Source: Cytophagales bacterium
Lineage (GTDB): Bacteria > Bacteroidota > Bacteroidia > Cytophagales > Thermoflexibacteraceae
Assembly: GCA_013299115.1 (NCBI GenBank)
Contig: JAAFKA010000011.1
Coordinates: forward strand, 104,338 to 168,337
Direction: 5' to 3'
Length of the DNA stretch: 64,000 nucleotides
Made by a program: the position numbers and the translations under genes. The notes below the pieces were generated by a model. The model was not told where the DNA came from, searched no databases, and was given only the letters and a program-made list of their open reading frames with translations. Below, piece by piece: positions 24,105 through 34,237 of the stretch (positions are counted from its first letter, which is position 1; each line of letters starts with the position of its first letter).

Positions 24105-25289
24105 AGCCATTTCCGAAATCGTCTGCCCTATGGACAATGACGAGGTGGCTGCAGGCGAAGGTGCATTGCCTACGTTGATAATATAACGGTCTTCCAAAAT
24201 AAAAAAGTCGTCTATCAAGCCTCCTGTCCTGTCGCAAGCTTGTGCGCGGATTCCTGCCCCGCCTTCTTCGAGGTCATCTTGCTGCACTTCGGGAACAAGG
24301 CGTTGCAAGGCTTTGGTGAAAGCTGCCTTCGAAAAACTGCGGTAAAATTCGCCCATGCCTGTTTTCCAATATTTGAAGGCTATTTTTTGGAAACCTCCCC
24401 ACGTGAGGGTTTCTATGGTGTCTTTCAGACTAAAATCTGTTTTTTTGTAACCTTCGCGTCTGAAAGCCAATACCGCATTGGGACCTGCCTCTACACCTCC
24501 GCCACCAACTAATTTGGTAAAGTGAACTCCCAAAAACGGAAAATTAGGGTCTGGCACAGGATAAATTAAGGTTTTGACTAAGTAAGACTTTTCAGGTTTG
24601 AGTTTGTAATATTCTCCCCGAAAAGGAATAATTTTATAATCCAAATTGTCTTTATTGAGGGCAGCAATTTTATCTGAAAACAGCCCTGCACAGTTGATAA
24701 TCAATTTGGCTAAGTAAGTTTTGTTTTGCGTTACCACTTCGGAGTTTTGGTGGTAATTGTTAATGGCTTGCACTTTTTCGCCTGTAAATACTGCACCACC
24801 TTTGGCTATAAAATTTTTGCTATACGCATTGGTTACCACCTCATAATCGATAATGCCTGTGTAGGGTACAAAAACACCTGCAATGCCAGTTGCGTGTGGC
24901 TCATACTGTTTGATTTCTTCTGCTGTTATCTTTTTAATTTTGGTTAAGCCGTTTTCTATTCCTCTTTTGTAAATATTTTCCAATGGAGTCAATTCGTGAG
25001 GTTGCGTTGCAATGATAACTTTCCCACAAAGTTCATAAGGTATATTGTTTTGGTTGGCAAAATCCAATAACATATCATACCCTCTGATGCAGTTGGTAGC
25101 CTTCAAACTATTGGGTTTGTAATAAATACCCGAATGAATAACGCCAGAGTTGTTGCCTGTTTGGTGTTGTGCCAATTTGCTTTCTTTTTCTAAAACGCAA
25201 ATTTTCAGCGTAGGTTTTTGCTCTACCAATCGCAAAGCCGTAGCCATGCCCACGATGCCTCCGCCAATAATTACTATATCATATTCCAT
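24090..25289 (-). CDS. lhgO: L-2-hydroxyglutarate oxidase
   Basis: A 399-residue flavoenzyme. It starts YDIVIIGGGIVGMATALRL (FAD-binding), continues with VLEKESKLAQHQTGNNSGVIHSGI, in which the HQTGNNSGVIHSGIYY block is diagnostic for LhgO and its relatives, and contains INCAGLFSDKIA, FPFLGVHFTK and, near the end, EGGAGIRAQACDRTGGLIDDF. LhgO oxidises L-2-hydroxyglutarate to 2-oxoglutarate, removing a side product of the TCA enzymes. It overlaps the convergent oxidoreductase gene by 15 bp. A -7-like CAAAGATA (minus-strand TATCTTTG) sits at 25331-25338. Confidence 0.92.
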   Translation of the reverse strand: MEYDIVIIGGGIVGMATALRLVEQKPTLKICVLEKESKLAQHQTGNNSGVIHSGIYYKPNSLKATNCIRGYDMLLDFANQNNIPYELCGKVIIATQPHELTPLENIYKRGIENGLTKIKKITAEEIKQYEPHATGIAGVFVPYTGIIDYEVVTNAYSKNFIAKGGAVFTGEKVQAINNYHQNSEVVTQNKTYLAKLIINCAGLFSDKIAALNKDNLDYKIIPFRGEYYKLKPEKSYLVKTLIYPVPDPNFPFLGVHFTKLVGGGGVEAGPNAVLAFRREGYKKTDFSLKDTIETLTWGGFQKIAFKYWKTGMGEFYRSFSKAAFTKALQRLVPEVQQDDLEEGGAGIRAQACDRTGGLIDDFFILEDRYIINVGNAPSPAATSSLSIGQTISEMALKRF

Positions 25290-25468
25290 TTTATTTGGTC
25301 TTTAATTTTAATTTTTGTTTTTTGCACCTGCAAAGATAAGCCAATTTAGTAAATAATCATACATTTACAACCGAAGTAACTACAAAAAAAATAGCACACA
25401 CAAATATTTTGGCACAAAATTGTCATTAATCAAACTAAATTGTAAATTACAGTTTCAATTCGCCTACT

Positions 25469-28228
25469 ATGGTCTTGCTTGTTCATTTTCCTCAACAGAT
25501 AGTTTCCAAAACCTTCAAGTTTTTGGGTTTGGTTGCCTTTGCTTTGGGATTTGCCCTGCCTTTGTCTGCCCAAAATGCCATAGACAGCCTAAAACAAGTG
25601 GTTACTACCTTGCCCGCAGACTCCTCACGCATCACACCGCTGATGACCTTAGCACGTGCTTTGCTCAATACTTCGCCCAAACAGTCCTTAGTGTATAGTT
25701 CGGAAGCTGTTCAGTTGGCACGAAAAGCCCAATTAGAAAAACCTCTTGCCACAGCGTTGCGGTTGCAGGGCAACGTCTATATGAATTTGAGCAAATACGA
25801 CTCGTCTATGAATTACTACATTGCCTCGTTGAAACTATGCGAAAAAATAGACGACAAGTTGGGCATGGCAGGTTGTCTGATGAATATTGGCAATATCTAC
25901 ACCAAATCTTTGAAAGATTACGACCAAAGTTTGAGCTATTATGGCAAAGCCTTAGTGATTATAGAGGAGTTGCAAGACAAAAAACGAATTGCTACCATTT
26001 ACAACAACATGGGTTTGGTTTATGTAGAAAAAGGAGAGCCTGATGTAGCTTTGCAATATTTTAACAAAGCAATGGCTATTCGCAAGCAAGTAAAAGATGT
26101 GGCAGGAATGGCAAGTTTGCAAAACAGCATGGGCGATGCCTACAAAGCCAAAAAAGACTATATTCAGGCAGTTTATTTTTATACCCAATCGTTAAATGGA
26201 GCAAAAGAAGTGGCGGATAGGTTGCTGTTGGTAGAAAATTTTAATTCCATTGGCGAAGTTTATTATTTGCAAGGGCAGTTCAAACAATCTGTTCCTTACT
26301 TGCAACAGGGCTTGGCAATGGCAAAAGATGTGGGGACAAAAGACCAAATAGAAAGTTTTTACCGCCGCTTGGCTACGGCACACGAAGCCCTGAAAGATTC
26401 GCTAAAAGCCTACCGATATTTCAAATTGGCTGCTGCTTACAAAGACTCCATGCAGGCAGAACAGGGCAGTGAGCAAATGGCAAAAATGTTGTCGACTTTG
26501 CAAAGTGATAACCAAAAGAAAGAAATAGCACTGCTCAATGCCCAAAATGAGCAACGAAAACTGCAAAATTACATCAGTTTTGGTGGCATTGGTTTGGCTA
26601 TTATTGTTATTGTATCGGGTATTTTTTCTTTGGTCAATATTCGCAAGAAAAACAGTTTGTTGCAAGAGCAAAATGATGAAATCAACGCCCAAAAAGAGGA
26701 AATTACCCAACAAAAAGATATTTTAGAGGCTCAAAGTCGTGATTTGTTGCAGGCAAATACCCAAATTTTGAAGCAGAAAACCGAAGTAGAGGAGAAAAGT
26801 AAAAGCCTCGAAACAGCCAACCGTTTGGTACTCAAACAAAAAGAGGAAGTAGAAGAAAAAAGTAAGAGTTTGGAAGCTGCCAACACCGAAATTATGGCTC
26901 AACGCAACCAACTTTCCGACACCTTAGAAAATGTGCGTATGTTGAGTAGGATTGGGCAAGAACTCACGTCTTCTTTGGATTTTGAAACTACTTTTATGCG
27001 ACTCTATGAGTACGTGAAAAACCTGATGGCAATGGATTGTTTCCGAATTATGATTGTCAATGAGCAGGAAAACGTATTGGAAGACACCTATTGTATAGAA
27101 AAAGGCAACCGACTCAAGCCCGAAGTCATCTCTATGGACGACCCGACAAGGCTTAGTGTGATTTGCAGCAAAAACAAGCAAGATATTTTTATTAGCAACT
27201 ACGCCACCGAATACGAAATTTATTTTCCTACTACTTGTTTGCTTTCCACAGACGATATTCCTTTGTCTATTGTTTATCTGCCTTTGCTCATAGACGACAA
27301 GGTGAAAGGCGTCATCAGTGTGCAAAGTTACCAACAAAATGCTTTTGGCGAACTCGACCTCAACGTATTGAAAAACTTGGCAGTTTATACCGCCATTTCC
27401 TTAGACAATGCCCGAACTTACGACCAGATTCGTTACCAAAGCAAAATCATCGAGGAGAAAAACAAGAGCATTACGGACAGTTTGCGTTATGCTGAAACGA
27501 TGCAGCAGTCTATGTTGCCTTCGGAAAGGCTACTTACCAAATCTTTTGCCGACTATTTTGTCATTTTCCAACCAAAAGACTACGTAAGTGGAGATTTTTA
27601 TTGGTGTATTGGCATGGAGGACAAAACTTTTATTGCCGTTGTCGACTGCACAGGACATGGTGTGCCTGGGGCTTTTATGTCTTTGATTGGCAACTCTTTG
27701 CTAAACGAAATAGTAAAACACAAGCAAATTTTGTCGCCAGCCCTTGTATTGGAAAACTTGCACGTAGGCGTACAAAATGCGTTGCAACAGGAAAACAAAA
27801 TCAATGATGATGGCATGGACGTTTGCCTTTGTAGCATAGAAAGAATCAGCCCAATGGATACGCTGATTATTTTTGCAGGGGCAAAAAGACCTTTGCTCTA
27901 CAAACAACAAACGGCTGCAAATTTTGCCCGAATCAAGGGAGATAACCGAGCCATTGGTGGTTGGTTTAAGGGCAAATCGGGACAATTTACAGACCACGAA
28001 CTCATTTTACGCAAAGGAGATTCTATTTACCTCATGTCTGACGGTTATGCAGACCAAGACAACCCCGAAAGAGAAAAATTTGGTATAGAAAAACTTACGC
28101 TGTTGCTCGAAAATAACCAACACCTTACCATGCCCCAACAAAAAATGGTTTTGCAACAGGAAATGATAGATTTCAAACGAAATAAGTCGCAACGAGATGA
28201 TATTTCGATAGTGGGAATAAGAATTTAA
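25469..28228 (+). CDS. TPR-GAF-SpoIIE/PP2C signalling phosphatase
   Basis: A 919-residue signalling protein. A signal peptide (to about residue 34) is followed by tetratricopeptide repeats (about 40-330, with YYGKALVI and YFNKAMAIRKQVKD). A transmembrane helix follows (about 363-385, GIGLAIIVIVSGIF), then a long coiled coil with repeated EEKSKSLEAAN (about 390-490). Next come a GAF-like domain (about 505-650) and a PP2C/SpoIIE phosphatase (about 690-919) with SGDFYW, VVDCTGHGVPGAFMSLIG, YLMSDGYADQ and QRDDISIVGI. It probably senses periplasmic or surface cues and dephosphorylates an anti-anti-sigma factor-like partner. No such partner is adjacent. Confidence 0.9.
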   Translation: MVLLVHFPQQIVSKTFKFLGLVAFALGFALPLSAQNAIDSLKQVVTTLPADSSRITPLMTLARALLNTSPKQSLVYSSEAVQLARKAQLEKPLATALRLQGNVYMNLSKYDSSMNYYIASLKLCEKIDDKLGMAGCLMNIGNIYTKSLKDYDQSLSYYGKALVIIEELQDKKRIATIYNNMGLVYVEKGEPDVALQYFNKAMAIRKQVKDVAGMASLQNSMGDAYKAKKDYIQAVYFYTQSLNGAKEVADRLLLVENFNSIGEVYYLQGQFKQSVPYLQQGLAMAKDVGTKDQIESFYRRLATAHEALKDSLKAYRYFKLAAAYKDSMQAEQGSEQMAKMLSTLQSDNQKKEIALLNAQNEQRKLQNYISFGGIGLAIIVIVSGIFSLVNIRKKNSLLQEQNDEINAQKEEITQQKDILEAQSRDLLQANTQILKQKTEVEEKSKSLETANRLVLKQKEEVEEKSKSLEAANTEIMAQRNQLSDTLENVRMLSRIGQELTSSLDFETTFMRLYEYVKNLMAMDCFRIMIVNEQENVLEDTYCIEKGNRLKPEVISMDDPTRLSVICSKNKQDIFISNYATEYEIYFPTTCLLSTDDIPLSIVYLPLLIDDKVKGVISVQSYQQNAFGELDLNVLKNLAVYTAISLDNARTYDQIRYQSKIIEEKNKSITDSLRYAETMQQSMLPSERLLTKSFADYFVIFQPKDYVSGDFYWCIGMEDKTFIAVVDCTGHGVPGAFMSLIGNSLLNEIVKHKQILSPALVLENLHVGVQNALQQENKINDDGMDVCLCSIERISPMDTLIIFAGAKRPLLYKQQTAANFARIKGDNRAIGGWFKGKSGQFTDHELILRKGDSIYLMSDGYADQDNPEREKFGIEKLTLLLENNQHLTMPQQKMVLQQEMIDFKRNKSQRDDISIVGIRI

Positions 28229-28241
28229 TTGTAGTTCATTG

Positions 28242-28667
28242 CTACTTTTTAAACCCCATCGCAGCTCCTCCGCAAAACGACTGCGAGTCTTTGAAGGTAA
28301 AAGTAAGGAAATAAACTCCTGTAGCCCCCGATTTATAAGTCCAACCTTCAAAAAGTTTGTTGTTGATATGGTTGGTGGCTACTTCATTGCGTTGGGCATC
28401 GAATAGCGTAACGATAATTCCATTGGCTTTGCCGTCTTTGCTTACCAAACGAAGCATATAATTGGTATCTTTGTTTAGTACACAAGAATATTCTACCTGT
28501 TTTCGTTGCCCTTCTTTGCCATTTACACGATAGGTTTTCATAAAAATAAAGCCGTTTTCTAATTCTTTTATGGCTTTGGCAGCTTGCACATCATCATCAC
28601 ATTGGGCAGTAGCACCAAAACCCACGAGTAACAGACTCATGGTCAGCAGGATACGTAAATAATTCAT
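28242..28667 (-). CDS. small secreted protein of unknown function
   Basis: A 141-residue protein with a signal peptide (MNYLRILLTMSLLLVGFG, cleavage near ATAQ). The mature part has three cysteines (CDDD start, YSCVLNK, FCGGAAMGF) and beta-strand character (TNYMLRLVSKDGKANGIIVTLFD, GVYFLTFTFKDSQ), resembling small beta-sandwich proteins in which a ligand-binding or structural role is possible. The family is not recognised. It is convergent with the phosphatase gene (13 bp apart). Confidence 0.7.
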   Translation of the reverse strand: MNYLRILLTMSLLLVGFGATAQCDDDVQAAKAIKELENGFIFMKTYRVNGKEGQRKQVEYSCVLNKDTNYMLRLVSKDGKANGIIVTLFDAQRNEVATNHINNKLFEGWTYKSGATGVYFLTFTFKDSQSFCGGAAMGFKK

Positions 28668-29297
28668 TGGTTTGATAGGTTTGGGTAAAAATTTGGTTTA
28701 AGTGTTTGTTTCTTAACAAAAATACTAAATTTTTGAAACAAAAATAGCAAACTATTTATTTTTTTTCTTTAAAAAAGTCGTATTTTCACAAAAAATGTAG
28801 CATACGCTTTAGCGTGTGAATGTGTATACGCTTTGGCTCAATGCTATTAAACCAAGAAGTTCCAAAACAACCCTGAAAGGGTTGAACAATAATAGCCCTA
28901 CGTGCAACGTAGGGAAAGAGTGCAAAGGGTACTTTACAACCCCGAAGGGGTTGAACAATGACATAATGGGTGCTAGATAGTGTTCAACCCCTTCGGGGTT
29001 GGAGGCTGTGATGCAAATATTTCCCTACGTTGCACGTAGGGCTATTATTGTTCAACCCACAATGGAATTGCTCTTCGAGGTTGTAAATATAGTTTCTTAG
29101 CTTAATAGCATTGGACTAAGGCGTCCCCGACTAAGGTCTTTTATAAAAATTTTGACTTTTTGGACAGCCTCAATCTTTTTACTGAATTTGCTCTGCAAAT
29201 GCACAAAATCACACGCTAAAGCGTATGTTACATTCACGAATCACACGCTAAAGTGTATGCTACATTCAAAATTCAAAACTAAAAATTCAAAATTTCC
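28668..29297. other. 630-bp gene-free region dominated by nested palindromes
   Basis: There is no convincing reading frame. It contains a large nested palindrome (28839-29113) bracketed by inverted and direct copies of the ACGCTAAAGCGT repeat (28798-28822; 29209-29234; 29241-29266). The last 30 bp before the next start codon are plain AT-rich sequence. Confidence 0.8.
28839..29113. repeat. 275-bp nested inverted repeat
   Basis: Three pairs of perfect arms are nested. CAATGCTATTAA (28839-28850) pairs with 29102-29113. A 39-bp arm (28879-28917, containing CCCTACGTGCAACGTAGGG) pairs with 29020-29058. A 21-bp arm (28937-28957, containing AACCCCGAAGGGGTT) pairs with 28981-29001. Each longer arm itself contains a smaller palindrome. 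The whole could fold into one long cruciform with side hairpins. Confidence 0.88.
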
Positions 29298-32200
29298 ATG
29301 CAAGCCGTAGCCCATGAGCCTTTTTTGCAGAGCATAGCCCATTATTTGCTCAAAACTTTTCGGCAGGAGCTGCACAAGATTCATGTGGTGTTGCCCACGC
29401 GCAGGGCTTGCGTCTATCTGAAATATTACCTCTCGGCTCATGCCGAAACGACGTTGATTGCCCCTGTTATTCGGTCTATGGAGGATTTTGTAACTGAAAC
29501 ATCCGCCTTAGAAATTGCCGACCATTTGTATTTGTTGTTTGAGTTGTATCATACCTACAAGCAATTTGACAAGGCTGAAAACCACACCCTCGAACAATTT
29601 GCTCCGTTGGGAACTATTATTTTGCGAGATTTTGACATGGTGGACAGAAATTTGGCAGACGGCAAAGCCTTGTTTGAGTATTTGGCAGACGTGAAAAGAA
29701 TAGAAACTTGGGCAGAAGGGCTGGGCGAAACAGACGAAATGCGGGCAAGCCTCGACCATTATTTTGAGTTTTGGAAATATTTGCAAGCCACTTATTTGGC
29801 ATTTAACAAAAAACTGAAACAAAACGGCAAAGCCTACACAGGATTGGCGTACAGGTGGTTGGCAGAAAATGCAGAAACTTTGGCAGCAAGCAAGCAATTT
29901 GAAAAAGTTATCTTTGTGGGTTTCAATCAATTAACAGTAGCCGAAGAAAAGTTTATTCGGGTGCTGTTGGCAAAAGACAAAGCCGAAATTCATTGGGATA
30001 TGGACAGGCAATATGTAGGCGACAATCTGCACGAGGCTGGTCGTTATTTCAGAAGTTATTTGCAACATGAGGCAAGCAAAGTTACAGAGGCTGTTTACCA
30101 ACCTCTCACGATTGCGGGCATTGCCAACAACCCAAAAACAATAGAAGTGATTAGTGTCAATAGTCGAGTCTTGCAGTGCAAAGTAGTTGGAGATTTATTA
30201 GATAAAACCATAGGTTATATAGGCAAAACAGGCAAGCAAGAGTTGTTTAAGCAAAGTGCCAATCATACGGCTGTTTTGTTGCCCGAAGAAAGCCTGCTTA
30301 TTCCTTTGTTGTATGCCCTGCCCATTGGCACTGCCAATGGCGAAATATCGGGAATTTCTATCAAAGACCACCTCAATATCACGATGGGTTTGGGCATAGA
30401 AAAAACGCCATTGTTCACTTTGCTCAAAAATTTGTTTCGGTTGCAAGAACATATCAAAACCGACAACGAGGGCAGATTGGCGGTTTATTACAAAGATATT
30501 TTGCGAATTTTACGCCACCCGTTTATCTTTTATTCGGCTTACAAAGCACCTTTGCGTGAGTTTTTGCGACTGTTGCAAAAGGAAAATAAGATTTTTGTAG
30601 CTTTTGACGAACTCCAAAATTTGGCTGCTTTGCAAGCCAACCATAGCAAACAAATTGCCGAAGGAATAGATTTGCAGACTTTGCAACCTCTGTTTGCTGT
30701 TTTGTTCAGAAATTGGAACAAAGAAGTTCCGCAAGCCATCACACAGTTTTTTGACGTGGTTGTACTCTTAGACCAAGTATTGGACAAGGACAAAAACTTG
30801 TTGGAGGCGGAGTATTTGCTCAAATTGTACCAATTACTCAAACGAAGTCAAACCGTATTTGGGCAGCAGGCAATCCACCTGACCGTAGCCACTTTTAGGC
30901 AACTGTTTTTTGAAACTATCAAAAATACAAGTGTGCCGTTTTCGGGTGAGCCACTTGCCCCTATGCACCTCATGGGTATGCTCGAAACCCACACCTTAGA
31001 TTTCGAAAACGTCATTGTCTTGTCTTGCAACGAAGGAATTTTGCCCAAAGGCAAGCTGGTAAATTCCATTATTCCGTTTGATATTCGGGCTATGTTTCGG
31101 TTGCCTACGCACAAAGAAACTGACGCAGCAGCAGCTTATACCTTTTACCGATTGTTTCACCGAGCAAAAAATATAACTTTAATTTATGTAGAAGGAGGAA
31201 GTGATGAGGGTATGCAACTGAAAGAAAAAAGTCGTTTCATTACCCAAATCCAAAACGAATGGAAACATTTGACTAACCTCACTTTTGTAGAAAGGCAAAT
31301 TTCGCTGCCTTTGCCTGTCCGTTTAGAAACTTCGCAACGGATAACCAAAACTCCTGCTGTGATTGCCAAAATCAGGGAATATTTGGAGGCAAAAATTCAA
31401 GATGCCAACAATCCTCGCAACAAAGGTGGGATTACGCCCAGCTATATCAACACCTATCTGAAAAATCCTTTGGAGTTTTTCAAGAAAAAAGTTTTGCACC
31501 TCAAAGACCCCGACGAAATGGAAGAATGGTTGGAGGCAAATACTTTTGGTAATCTGATTCACGGCTATTTGGAGGAAATTATGCAAAAAAATGACTTGCT
31601 CAACAAAGAATTAACCGAAAACGACTTGCAAAAATTGTTGAAAGACGACCAAGAATTATTGGAAATTTTGGACAAAATTATGCAACAAACCGCAGGCAAA
31701 GTGGTGGCTACGCGTGGCAAAAATATGATTTTGAAAAAAGTAGCCCAATATCTACTCAAAAAGTTTACAGCTATGCAGGTGCAGCACCAAGAAGTGGGGC
31801 AAATCATAGCCGTAGAGCATGAACTCAAAGCCGTTATTCCCGTAGCGGTGCGGGGCGAAGTGGTGCAGGTTCACCTCAAAGGCAATGCAGACCGAATAGA
31901 TATGCAAAACCAAACTATTCGGGTGGTGGACTACAAAACAGGCTACGCAGACGGCAAAATACCGACTGCCAAAACCAAAAAAGACCTTTTGGAACAGAGC
32001 CAAGACGAACACAAAGGCAAAGACAAAATAGTGCAACTGATGATTTATCGTTATTTGCTCTTGCGTGAGGTGCAGGAGGGCAACCTGATGCTGCCTCCAC
32101 CTTTCGACAAAGTGCCGTTGCAATACGAAAATGTGAGGTCGGGCTTTTACTTTTTCCAGAAACTTAACGCCAACTTTGTGGAGTATGACCTGAAAGACGA

Positions 32201-32342
32201 AGTGAATAAAAACGACCAAGCCGCCGCCCAAACGCAGTCTTTTATGGCTTATGTAGAAGATTTTATTGCCACGATTGTTTGCGATATGCTCGACGAAAAC
32301 AAGGATTTTGTGGAGGAAATGGCGTTTGAGAAGGAGGAATAG
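29298..32342 (+). CDS. AddB-like PD-(D/E)XK nuclease of a RecBCD-type complex
   Basis: A 1014-residue protein with the layout of Bacteroidota AddB-like proteins. The N-terminal helicase-like region (HVVLPTRRACVYLKYYL, then RSMEDFV and RDFDMVDRNL) lacks a Walker A lysine motif, so it is probably an inactive helicase fold. VLSCNEGILPKG near 575 matches a later helicase motif. The C-terminal RecB-type nuclease shows GGITPSYINTYLKNPLEFF, then a D-R-I-D strand and VVDYKTG (about 865-885), the PD-(D/E)XK active site. Its role is likely end resection with an AddA/RecB helicase partner for recombinational repair; that partner is not in the window. Confidence 0.85.
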   Translation: MQAVAHEPFLQSIAHYLLKTFRQELHKIHVVLPTRRACVYLKYYLSAHAETTLIAPVIRSMEDFVTETSALEIADHLYLLFELYHTYKQFDKAENHTLEQFAPLGTIILRDFDMVDRNLADGKALFEYLADVKRIETWAEGLGETDEMRASLDHYFEFWKYLQATYLAFNKKLKQNGKAYTGLAYRWLAENAETLAASKQFEKVIFVGFNQLTVAEEKFIRVLLAKDKAEIHWDMDRQYVGDNLHEAGRYFRSYLQHEASKVTEAVYQPLTIAGIANNPKTIEVISVNSRVLQCKVVGDLLDKTIGYIGKTGKQELFKQSANHTAVLLPEESLLIPLLYALPIGTANGEISGISIKDHLNITMGLGIEKTPLFTLLKNLFRLQEHIKTDNEGRLAVYYKDILRILRHPFIFYSAYKAPLREFLRLLQKENKIFVAFDELQNLAALQANHSKQIAEGIDLQTLQPLFAVLFRNWNKEVPQAITQFFDVVVLLDQVLDKDKNLLEAEYLLKLYQLLKRSQTVFGQQAIHLTVATFRQLFFETIKNTSVPFSGEPLAPMHLMGMLETHTLDFENVIVLSCNEGILPKGKLVNSIIPFDIRAMFRLPTHKETDAAAAYTFYRLFHRAKNITLIYVEGGSDEGMQLKEKSRFITQIQNEWKHLTNLTFVERQISLPLPVRLETSQRITKTPAVIAKIREYLEAKIQDANNPRNKGGITPSYINTYLKNPLEFFKKKVLHLKDPDEMEEWLEANTFGNLIHGYLEEIMQKNDLLNKELTENDLQKLLKDDQELLEILDKIMQQTAGKVVATRGKNMILKKVAQYLLKKFTAMQVQHQEVGQIIAVEHELKAVIPVAVRGEVVQVHLKGNADRIDMQNQTIRVVDYKTGYADGKIPTAKTKKDLLEQSQDEHKGKDKIVQLMIYRYLLLREVQEGNLMLPPPFDKVPLQYENVRSGFYFFQKLNANFVEYDLKDEVNKNDQAAAQTQSFMAYVEDFIATIVCDMLDENKDFVEEMAFEKEE

Positions 32343-32370
32343 GTGGTTAAAAGTTGATGCAATGACGTAA

Positions 32371-32452
32371 GCACGCAGATAACACTGATTTTACGGACAA
32401 AATACGGATTTTTTATCCGTAAAAATCAGCTAAATCTGTGTTATCTGTGTGC
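32371..32452. repeat. imperfect inverted repeat downstream of the AddB-like gene
   Basis: GCACGCAGATAACACTGATT (from 32371) runs into TTACGGA, and the complement returns at 32416-32452 with a six-base insertion (CTAAAT) in one arm. It begins about 30 bp after the gene's stop codon and may act as a terminator. Confidence 0.65.
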
Positions 32453-32603
32453 TAAAAGATAGTGTTGCTTGAAAAAATGTGAATGATAATTGAGAATAGA
32501 CAAGAAATAATTATTTTTGCAGAGTTTTAGGTTTTTGAAAATTAGCTTGCCTACTTCAAAACTATATTTTAAATCTTACTCCAATTATTAAAAAAATCAC
32601 AAA

Positions 32604-34097
32604 ATGAAAACTTTATTCCAATACTTTGCGGTGTGTTTTTGGGTGTTGCAAACAATACAAGCTGTTGCACAGCAACAAGTTGGCGTTATTAATCAAAAAT
32701 TGCGTAAGACAGAGGCAACCCAAGTATTTATGATTGCTGATAGCACACAAACAAACTTTTCTATGTTACTCCACGACAGAGATAGTCTTTATGCCTATTT
32801 ACTTGACAGACAATATAAAACCATAAAAAAAGCCTCAGCAAAAAATACTATTTACGGTTCTATCAAAACTTTAGGCGAATTAGTTGTTGCTCAATATGAA
32901 GGCAATGGAGTTTATTCTATGTTGTTTTATCAGTCTTCTGAAGAAGAATTTATTTGGATAACGGCAAATTACACTAAAAGGACAGTTAGCTATACTTCCA
33001 CATTTAGGTATCATTATAATAAGTTGAAACAAACTTATCTTGGTGTAGTAACCTATCAAAACAGTCATTATGCTATTACTCTAAACTACGACAAAACCAA
33101 TTTTTATGCCCACCGTTTAAGCAGAACAGATAGTACAAAAATTATTACTTTTCAACCCTTAGAAAAAGCTTACTATAACGTGTTTCAATCAAAAAAAGTA
33201 GTAGAAGATAGGGTAAAAGTAGATTATACTTTACCTAATAATTTATTTTTAGCTTCTAAAAAAAATAAGTTGTACATGGTGGCTGATAAAGTTTATTTCA
33301 CAGCAGATAGAAATAGTAAATACTACGGTGGATTATCAACGCATTATGATTTTATTTTGGACTTTGCAACCTTAAAGGTAGAAGAAAAAGAAATTCACCT
33401 AAATATCTTAGCACAAGGCATAAATTCATTTATCTATGACAAGAAATTATATCTTTTAGGGGCAATCAGGAAAGAAGAACTTGAAATAAATATAATTGAT
33501 TTGCAAAACAGGCAACTACTAAAAAAATATTCCTTAAGTTCAAAAGAACCAATTAGTTTTGCCAACAGCCCAATGGTAGATGATTATAGCGAAGCAGGCA
33601 CAGATTTAGAAGAGTACAAAAACACAAAAAAATTTCTTAATGATGTACTAAATGATGTTGCTATTGTAGTTAATAGAACTAATGATAATCAAATAGAACT
33701 TAAAATAGGTTATTGTCGAGAGTCATCAGGTGGCGGAGGTTATTACGGAGGTGGTGGCACAATAGGTGGTTATAATGGTGTAGGAGGCATGGCTATGCCG
33801 ACTTATTATTCTTTTGGAGGAGGTAATTGCAAATATTCTTGTGCCTACTTCAAAACCCATTTAGACCTCAACACAGGTGAATATATCAAAAGAGATAATA
33901 GCACAACTGTTTTCAGTAAATACAATGCGTTTAAAACAAACATGGAAAACACCAAAGTCTATGGCAGCAATGGGGCAATGGTAAAAATAAAACCAACAGC
34001 TATTTTGGGCTATTTCATAGACAACAAATTGCTTTATGGCTACTATGACAATGTGAACGAAGTCTATAAGTTGGTGGAGTTTACAGATGGGCAATAA
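32604..34097 (+). CDS. secreted protein of unknown function with Gly-rich segment
   Basis: A 497-residue protein with a signal peptide (to about residue 23, cleavage near AVAQQ). The mature part is rich in short beta-strands and Tyr/Lys/Asn and could be a beta-propeller-like or outer-surface protein, but no repeat signature is certain. Around residue 375 there is a glycine-rich stretch (SSGGGGYYGGGGTIGGYNG), then two closely spaced cysteines (NCKYSCAY). The family is not recognised. It stands alone, followed by a strong terminator hairpin. Confidence 0.75.
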   Translation: MKTLFQYFAVCFWVLQTIQAVAQQQVGVINQKLRKTEATQVFMIADSTQTNFSMLLHDRDSLYAYLLDRQYKTIKKASAKNTIYGSIKTLGELVVAQYEGNGVYSMLFYQSSEEEFIWITANYTKRTVSYTSTFRYHYNKLKQTYLGVVTYQNSHYAITLNYDKTNFYAHRLSRTDSTKIITFQPLEKAYYNVFQSKKVVEDRVKVDYTLPNNLFLASKKNKLYMVADKVYFTADRNSKYYGGLSTHYDFILDFATLKVEEKEIHLNILAQGINSFIYDKKLYLLGAIRKEELEINIIDLQNRQLLKKYSLSSKEPISFANSPMVDDYSEAGTDLEEYKNTKKFLNDVLNDVAIVVNRTNDNQIELKIGYCRESSGGGGYYGGGGTIGGYNGVGGMAMPTYYSFGGGNCKYSCAYFKTHLDLNTGEYIKRDNSTTVFSKYNAFKTNMENTKVYGSNGAMVKIKPTAILGYFIDNKLLYGYYDNVNEVYKLVEFTDGQ

Positions 34098-34118
34098 AGG
34101 AGATTACTAACCAAAACA

Positions 34119-34152
34119 AACCCTTTTAAGTTTTATAACTTAGAAGGGTTTT
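34119..34152 (+). terminator. terminator hairpin
   Basis: AAACCCTTTTAAGTT (34119-34133) pairs with AACTTAGAAGGGTTT (34138-34152) with one mismatch and a 4-nt loop, about 20 bp after the preceding stop codon. Confidence 0.75.
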
Positions 34153-34237
34153 GTGCAAAGCCCTTTTGTTGTTTAGCAATAATTCACTATCTTTGCTTTG
34201 TAATAAATCTTTGATTTCTCACTTTTTAATCTTTATA

